From NCBI GenBank assembly GCA_027559495.1, contig JAMXSV010000010.1, positions 620,001 to 684,000 of the forward strand: a stretch of DNA of 64,000 nt, given 5' to 3'. The notes beneath the pieces were generated by a model, which saw only the letters and a list, made by a program, of their open reading frames with translations, did not search any database and was not told the DNA's origin. Numbering within the stretch: position 1 is the first letter of the stretch; each line of letters starts with the position of its first letter. Of the stretch, positions 58,298 through 64,000 are shown piece after piece. Source of the DNA: Aurifilum marmelostoma. Lineage: Eukaryota > Ascomycota > Sordariomycetes > Diaporthales > Cryphonectriaceae. The translations under genes were made by a program, and so were the position numbers.

Positions 58298-61200
58298 ATG
58301 TCTGATGCTGAGGGTTACGATGTGGTCTCCCATGATGAGGCCCCTGCCTCACCTTCTCCTCCTCCCGAGGCCATTCCAGCAGATCCTCCTGCTGAGGCGC
58401 CGGTCGAGGCACCAACCGAGGAATCAGCTGAGGCACCCTCTGAGGCACCCTCCGAGAAGCCCCAGCCTTCCTCCAATGGCGCCACTGCTGTGAAGAAACC
58501 GGTGTCCGGCACTGGTACGAAGACGGCAGGTTCCACGACTGCCGCAAAGAAGCCCACAACAACCACTACCACCGCGCGTCGACCCGTCACCACCCCAACC
58601 GCCACGAAATCAACCGCAAGCTCGGGTGCCCGCACGAGCGCTGCGGGCGGTGGATTAAGCAAGCCTCCCACGCGTCCTAGCACCACCGCTACTGCTACTG
58701 TCAAGCGCCCTTCCTCGTCGGCCACGACCACGCATCGCTCGCAGCCATCCGTGTCCGAAGATGAAAAGCGTCGGCCTGGGGCTCTCAGCTCCGCGGCCCG
58801 GCGGACCTCGACTCTGTCCAGTTCCACCACTGCTACCTCGTCCAAGCCGAGAACCACCGCGACCACCTCGACCACCACGACCGCGGCTCGGAAGCCTACA
58901 GCCTCGAGCGTCACGTCGCCCACATCTGCTGCGCGCCCAGCCGCTGGTCGAGGTCACACCAAAGAGTCGAGCGTCAGCTCGACGAGCACAACACGTCCTG
59001 CAAGCAGACCTGCTGCTACAGGTGCTGTCGCTGAGGCCAAGAAGCGTCTCTCCATGGCCGGTGGTGCCTCGAGCCTCGCTACGAAGCCTCCTGGTTCCCG
59101 GGCTTCCATTTCGGGTGTCGGAGCTAGTGCAGCCTCGGCCGAAGCCGCCAAGGAGATTGAAGAGCTCAAGAACAAGCTGTCCGATAGCGAGACCGAGATC
59201 GCTTCTCTGAAGGAGCAGATTGCATCTTCAGAGGAAAAGATCGCTGAGCTTACCACGAAGATTGAATCTTCTCGAGGCGAGGAAGCTACCGACGATGCTG
59301 CTCTGAAGGAGCTGACAGATGAGCTTGCAAGTGTCAAGGCTACCCGTCAATCTGAGGTGGAGGCGCTGCAGAGCCAGGTTGCAGAGGCCCAGACGAAGCT
59401 TGGCGAGGCTGAGGAGCAACTCGAGAAGCAAAAGGCTGAGGTCGCTGAGCTCATCGCTGCCAAGGAGACGACTGACTCCGAAATCGCTTCGCTGAAGACT
59501 TCCCTCGACTCTGCAAAGGCCGAGCATGAAAAGAGGCTGGACGAGAGCGAGGCAAACCTAGCCAAGGCGTCTCAAGAGCATGCATCCAAGCTAGAAGATC
59601 TCCAGAAGACCCTGGCCGAGCAGCACCAAGAGGCACTTTCTGCCCTCGAGGCCAAGCATGCCGAGGAGCTGCAGCAGGGCAAGACAGTGTCGGGCGAACA
59701 CGAGAAGGCTCTTGCAGATCAGAAAACCAGCCACGAGGCCGCTATTGCCGATCTGCAAAAGAAAATCGACGAATTGACCCAGTCTCAAGCAGTCCTGGAG
59801 AGCGCTCACGAGACCAAGCTGGCGGATGAGGGCTCTGCCAACGCTGCCAAGATCTCTGCTCTCGAGGGCGACATTGCTGACCTCAAGGCCAAGCTTGAGA
59901 TCGCAGAACAGAGCGCAGAAAGCGCCAAGTCCGAGTTAGACGCCAAGACGAGTCAACTAATCTCCTTTGAGGAGCGAATGCAGGGTGTGGAAGCCGAGTT
60001 GGCAGCAGCTAAGGAAACAATTGCCAAACTGGAGGAAGATATGAAGACCAAGGACAGCGAGATTGAGACGTTGAAATCAGAACACGCGGCTACTGCTGAG
60101 AAGCATGACCAGCACTTGAAGCAGATCACTACCGACTACGAGAACGAGATCAATTCTCTGCAGGGTGAGGCCATGTACAAGCGCAAATACGAAGAACTGG
60201 AAGCAAAGCACAATGAGCTCACCGAGGCCCATACCGCTGCCCTTGAGAGCCATGGCCAAGCCATTGGCGATGCAAAAAGCCAGCATGAGGAGACCTTGGC
60301 CGCCCTTGAAGCTGCAAAGGCGGAGCATGCCAACGCTGTTGCAGCTCTTGCCGCCAAGGAGGCCGAGCAACAAAAAGGCTCTCGACGCACTGCAGGCCAA
60401 CCACGCCATGGAGTTGGAGGAGGCTAAGAGCGGTGCTTCAGCCGCGCGTGAGTCTCACGTCGGCGACCTAGAGGCTTTGAAAGCTAGCCACGCCAAACAA
60501 ATCGAGATCTTGAAGGGTGACGCCGAGATTAGCATGGCAAAGGAGCTGGAAGCTCTGAGGGCATCGCACGCAGAGATCATTAATGCGCTGAACACCAAGA
60601 GCGCATCGGAGAAGGAGCAGCTCCTGGCTGCACATGCTGAGGAGCTCGTGGCAGCCAAGTCTGCCGGCGCGAACGCCCAGGACGCTCAGCTAGGTCAGCT
60701 TGAGAAGGAACTTAATGCCAAGCACACCGCGGATATGGAAAGCCTTGCGAAACAGATGAAGGACCTCGAGAGTGAGCTCAACCACAACCACGCCACCGAG
60801 CTCGAGAACCGTTCCGCTCAGTTTCAACAGTTGCAGGAGGAGATGGCTGCCAAGCACGCCGCAGAGATTGAGCAGCTCAAGAATGAGCTCGCCAGCAGCC
60901 AGGCCGTGGCTGAGGAACTCGCTGCGCTGCGCGTCCAACTGGAAGAGAAGGATCAGCAACACGCATCTGCTATCCAGCGTTTCAGGAAGGAGCTGGACGA
61001 GGATCACGCTGCTGAGCTGAAGAAACTAGCCGATACGCACCTCCAGAACATCGAGCAAATGCAGAGCGAGCACGCCGGCGGGGCTGCCGACGCCAAGTAT
61101 GAGCTGGAGAGCCTGAAGGAGCAGCACGAGAAGGCCATCTCCGAAGTCAAGTCCCAGCACGCGTCTGCCCTGGACGCTCAGCTCGTCCAATCTCAGGCAG

Positions 61201-62238
61201 AACTCGAAAAGACCATTGCAGCCTCCAAGGCACAGATGGCCAAGGCCGAGGAGGAGATCAACGAGCTGAGTGGGCAACTAGCGAATGAGAAGTTTGCCAG
61301 GATTCAGGCCGAAGCCGATCTTGATGCCAGCAAGTCCTCACCGAGAAGCGACAACTCGGCTGAGCTGGCCGCTCTCCGCGAGGAGCTCGCTCAGGTCAAG
61401 CAGGCGTACAACGATGCGGTTGCCAGCGCAGGAGCTCAGTCTGGCAAGGTAGCCGATGAGCTCGAGGCAGTCAGGGGAGAGTTGGACCTGGCTCGCAAGG
61501 AGCTAGAGGCTCACATGTTTGAGGCCGAAGCCAAATCGAAGACAGCAGAGGCGGATTATCGGGACATGCACGACTCGATGACGGACATTGTCAACGAAAC
61601 AAGTGCGAGAGCGGAGAAGGCGGAGGCCAGGATCCAGGAATTGATGGACCAGCTCAAGATCAAGGATGCCGAGCTTGCCGAGGCCAAGGTATGAGGCCGC
61701 AACACCCTCCTCCCCAAATCAGCTCAATCATTACAAGAATGGCGGTATTGATGTGGATGTGCGATCAGGCCAGCGCAGCAACGGTGCCCAAATCGGGGTT
61801 GGCAGCCAGTAGATATGCGGATGACGATGATGCCGCCGCCGCTGGAGAGACGGGGTCTGCGGCGGAAGGTGAGCAGGACCATTCCTCAGTGGCACTAGCT
61901 CTGGTGCGAAAGCCCCTTGCTGCTTGCAGCCTCATACCTCCTACCCTTCCACATCCTGCACACGTCCGTCCGTCTTAGTGAAAACAACGACAATATCTCT
62001 GGTTCATCCAGTCCGATCAGGGGAGCTGCGCGGCTGACCGTTACTAACGATTATGGTGGTGAAGCTGGCTAGGATGCGGACTACGGTCGACTCGCTTGAG
62101 TCACTTGACAGCGACATGAGGGAGCAGAACATGCAGATCCTGCGAGCGATGGAGGAGGCCACAGTTGCTAAGATTCCGACACCGGGCACTCCTGCTTTCC
62201 CTCAGGGCACTTCAGCGACGGTTGGGGAGGCGATGTAG
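58298..62238 (+). CDS. Large coiled-coil protein, frameshifted as sequenced
   Basis: Long coiled-coil protein with an N-terminal disordered Ala/Pro/Glu and Ser/Thr/Lys-rich region (about 1-280), then heptad-rich sequence to the end. Possible cytoskeletal or tethering scaffold; no named family assigned. Proposed exons are 58298-61688, 61769-61903 and 62065-62238. The last acceptor follows a perfect TACTAAC branch site. The final exon continues the coil (LARMRTTVDSLESLDSDMREQN). The first exon is one base too long: at an A5 run (60372-60376) the frame must shift from AAKEAEQQK to ALDALQANHAMELEE. As written the product stops after 709 residues. With four As it is 1232. The second-exon acceptor and the GTGCGA donor at 61904 are the least certain parts. 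Confidence 0.8.
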
Positions 62239-62979
62239 GGCATCGCCCCCCTTGTGCAGGATATGGACTGTTGAGCAACCACCACCCTGAATGTGGACGA
62301 GTCGTCCAACTCCGGTTCTCCTTTTCACTAGTACTGCCCGACCATCTAGACCGCGGCTTTTTCCTTTGTGCTCGCATTCGACCTTTTGCGCTTTCGCACT
62401 ATACCCTTCTTCACATTTCTGTGTTCTTTCTTCGATTTGGAGAGCCTAGCGCTAGAAGCCACAGCAGAGAAGCCACATCTTGCTTGTGTATGAGAGAAAA
62501 GAGACAAGTGGGTTGATCAAAGGTGGCGAGTATGTCGATGATCTCTGCGTGTGATTGTTCGACATGCTGTAGGCTATGTATTGTTTGGTCGGCTTCAGGT
62601 CGGAGGGCTGAGGAGGGCAAGGTACGATTTGAGGTTGTTGAAGACAGATACCCAGGTTTTCTTTGAAGACGGTCGCCCCTTCATGCATTTGCTGTTTGCG
62701 CAGTCCGCAGTGATCTATGTCGATGATGTTTAGGCTTCTGTCAGTAAGGTGTCAACTCTGAGCACCACATCCAAGACTACTATGCAGGCGTTCAAGTCAC
62801 GGAGGCGTCAGGATAATCATCACTCAAAAACTCAGATCTTGATTAAAGAAAAAAAAAAAGCCGTACAGCTATATCGTTTATTCTAATAACATAGATTTCA
62901 TGAGTGGGGGGAAAGGAAGACACAGAAGTCCTCCCCCCATCCTTTCGCCGTCCAGCGTGCGTCTCCAGGAGGGTTTCTT
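62239..62979. other. Convergent 3' region
   Basis: Lies between the 3' ends of the coiled-coil gene and the small LEA-like gene. Contains an A-rich run near 62847-62859. No gene seen. Confidence 0.6.
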
Positions 62980-63339
62980 TTATTTCTTCCAGTTCCCGGC
63001 ATCCCTCGCACCTTTGGCGACATCCGACAGGCCGTTCTCGAGACCGGTGCCAAGATTGGCGACGCCGTCACCTACGGGGCGGGCAGCGCCACCTGTCACG
63101 CCGTTGAGAGTCTCACCGAGGCCGCGGGTTGCTCCGCCTGTATGAAGGAAAAGAGATCAGGATCAGTCGAGGTGATTTTTTTTTCTAGGAAAGCAGGAGC
63201 ATGAGGGCGTGCGTGGTATACGACGGAACTTACCCAGAATGCCGCCCACCGTGTTGGACACACCCGAGGTTGTGTTTCCTAGAATACCGGTGGCGGTCTT
63301 GGCCATCCCGGTGACGCCCTTGTCCTGGTCGTTGTTCAT
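62980..63339 (-). CDS. Small Gly/Thr/Asn-rich LEA-like protein
   Basis: Two exons, 63339-63234 and 63137-62980, sum to 264 nt and give 87 residues. The sequence begins MNNDQDKGVTGMAKT and consists of imperfect repeats of about 11 residues built on G-x-x-x-x-V/T-G-G (for example TTSGVSNTVGGILGG, LGETLNGVTGG). It ends DVAKGARDAGNWKK. The composition resembles small fungal stress or conidiation proteins related to LEA proteins: hydrophilic, without Cys, signal peptide or true membrane helix. Donor GTAAGT and acceptor ACAG are clean and the splice is within a Gly codon. A protective or desiccation role is inference. Confidence 0.82.
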
Positions 63340-64000
63340 TTTGATGGATTGAGGTTGGAAGGCGGGTTGGAAAGGTTTGTTTTGTGTCTTGACTTTGGGT
63401 TCGAGAGGGTTGTGTTGTTTTTTAACTGAGGTAGGAGAGGAAAAGTAAAAGGGGGAGAGAAGGAAAGATGTGTTGTTTATATAACCTGTTGCTTACAATC
63501 TGTCAACCTCAGGTTCATTCGAGGGAGGCAACGTCACGCAGGGTCCCAGAGAGGGGGGGGGGGTTGCGGTGGTGCTGTAACTGGTGAGGGACCCTGGACA
63601 GGGTAGCCCTGACACAATGATGTCACTCCAGCCACACCCCGCCCTCAGGCTGCCTTCCTAGTAGTTGAACCCCCCTATCAACAGAGCAAAAGCAAGGCGC
63701 TTTGCTGTGCCACAGCCGCCCCTGGCGGTTGAGTGTGTGGCCCCCAAGCCCCCTTGGCCCTCATCACGGCGGGGCTGTCGCATTCCAAGCGGAGATGCTC
63801 ATCGACGTTCAGATGCGGGTCCTCTGGAGCGAATCATCGCGGGGCAATGTTCCCGAAAGGGATACTGGGCATCTTTCAACGTCATCTCCTGCTCTACATA
63901 CAGCCTTGGCTGGCTGTTGGTTGCCTCGATGGTTTTCTTTTCCTCTATGCTTTTCTGCTCTCTCCCTCTACCTTTGCGAGAGTTGTCTCAATATACAACG
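63340..64000. other. Promoter region of the LEA-like gene and right edge
   Basis: The near 150 bp are purine-rich on the plus strand, so the leader of the minus-strand gene is pyrimidine-rich. A G11 run lies at 63553-63563. No further gene is visible before the window ends. Confidence 0.5.

Noticed and set aside
61734..61812. Alternative acceptor giving a coiled-coil protein ending in GVGSQ
   Set aside because: It would stop before the downstream coiled exon. The acceptor at 61768 keeps the frame open into the final exon with a TACTAAC branch site, though this remains the weaker part of the model.

Overview
The window reads as nuclear DNA of a filamentous ascomycete, most likely a Sordariomycete. 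Genes carry short introns (about 50-240 bp) with GT/AG ends and CTAAC-type branch sites, coding exons are GC-rich, intergenic spaces are long and full of microsatellites, and the families are typical of such fungi (Zn2Cys6 regulators, a copper-fist factor, a fungal phytochrome, a GT90 enzyme, a Pmc1-type calcium pump). Species cannot be fixed from the sequence.

Layout. 1-3660: non-coding, simple repeats. 3661-8121 (+): Pmc1-type Ca2+-ATPase, three exons. 8855-9202 (-): small protein with three tandem CxxC/CxxC units. 9.2-12.9 kb: gene-poor, with one tentative three-exon small gene and one degraded reading frame. 12890-14593 (-): four-exon MFS exporter spoiled by one in-frame TAG, paired with a divergent Zn2Cys6 regulator at 15561-17311 (+); three copies of TCGGCCGAC lie between them. 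18306-21027 (+): Rgt1-type glucose regulator. 23672-25173 (-): copper-fist transcription factor. 25.2-37.0 kb: about 12 kb in which I can support no gene. 37056-37781 (-): small Ala/Pro/Thr-rich protein. 39200-41266 (-): CAP10/GT90 glycosyltransferase. 43139-48164 (-): phytochrome hybrid histidine kinase, five exons, with a one-base frameshift in a C6 run. 51597-53128 (-): PP2A activator RRD1. 53778-55925 (+): nuclear protein with a Myb/SANT-like C-terminus. 58298-62238 (+): large coiled-coil protein with a one-base frameshift in an A5 run. 62980-63339 (-): small glycine-rich LEA-like protein.

No secondary-metabolite core enzyme, phage, CRISPR or tRNA gene was seen. The regulators cover calcium, glucose, copper and light, but they look like neighbours rather than one pathway. 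The most functionally coherent group is the exporter/regulator pair at 12.9-17.3 kb. Gene models were checked by reading splice sites by hand. Summed exon lengths are multiples of three for every intact multi-exon model and are off by exactly one for the two genes called frameshifted. The two frameshifts are both +1 in homopolymers, so sequencing error is a live alternative to real mutation.
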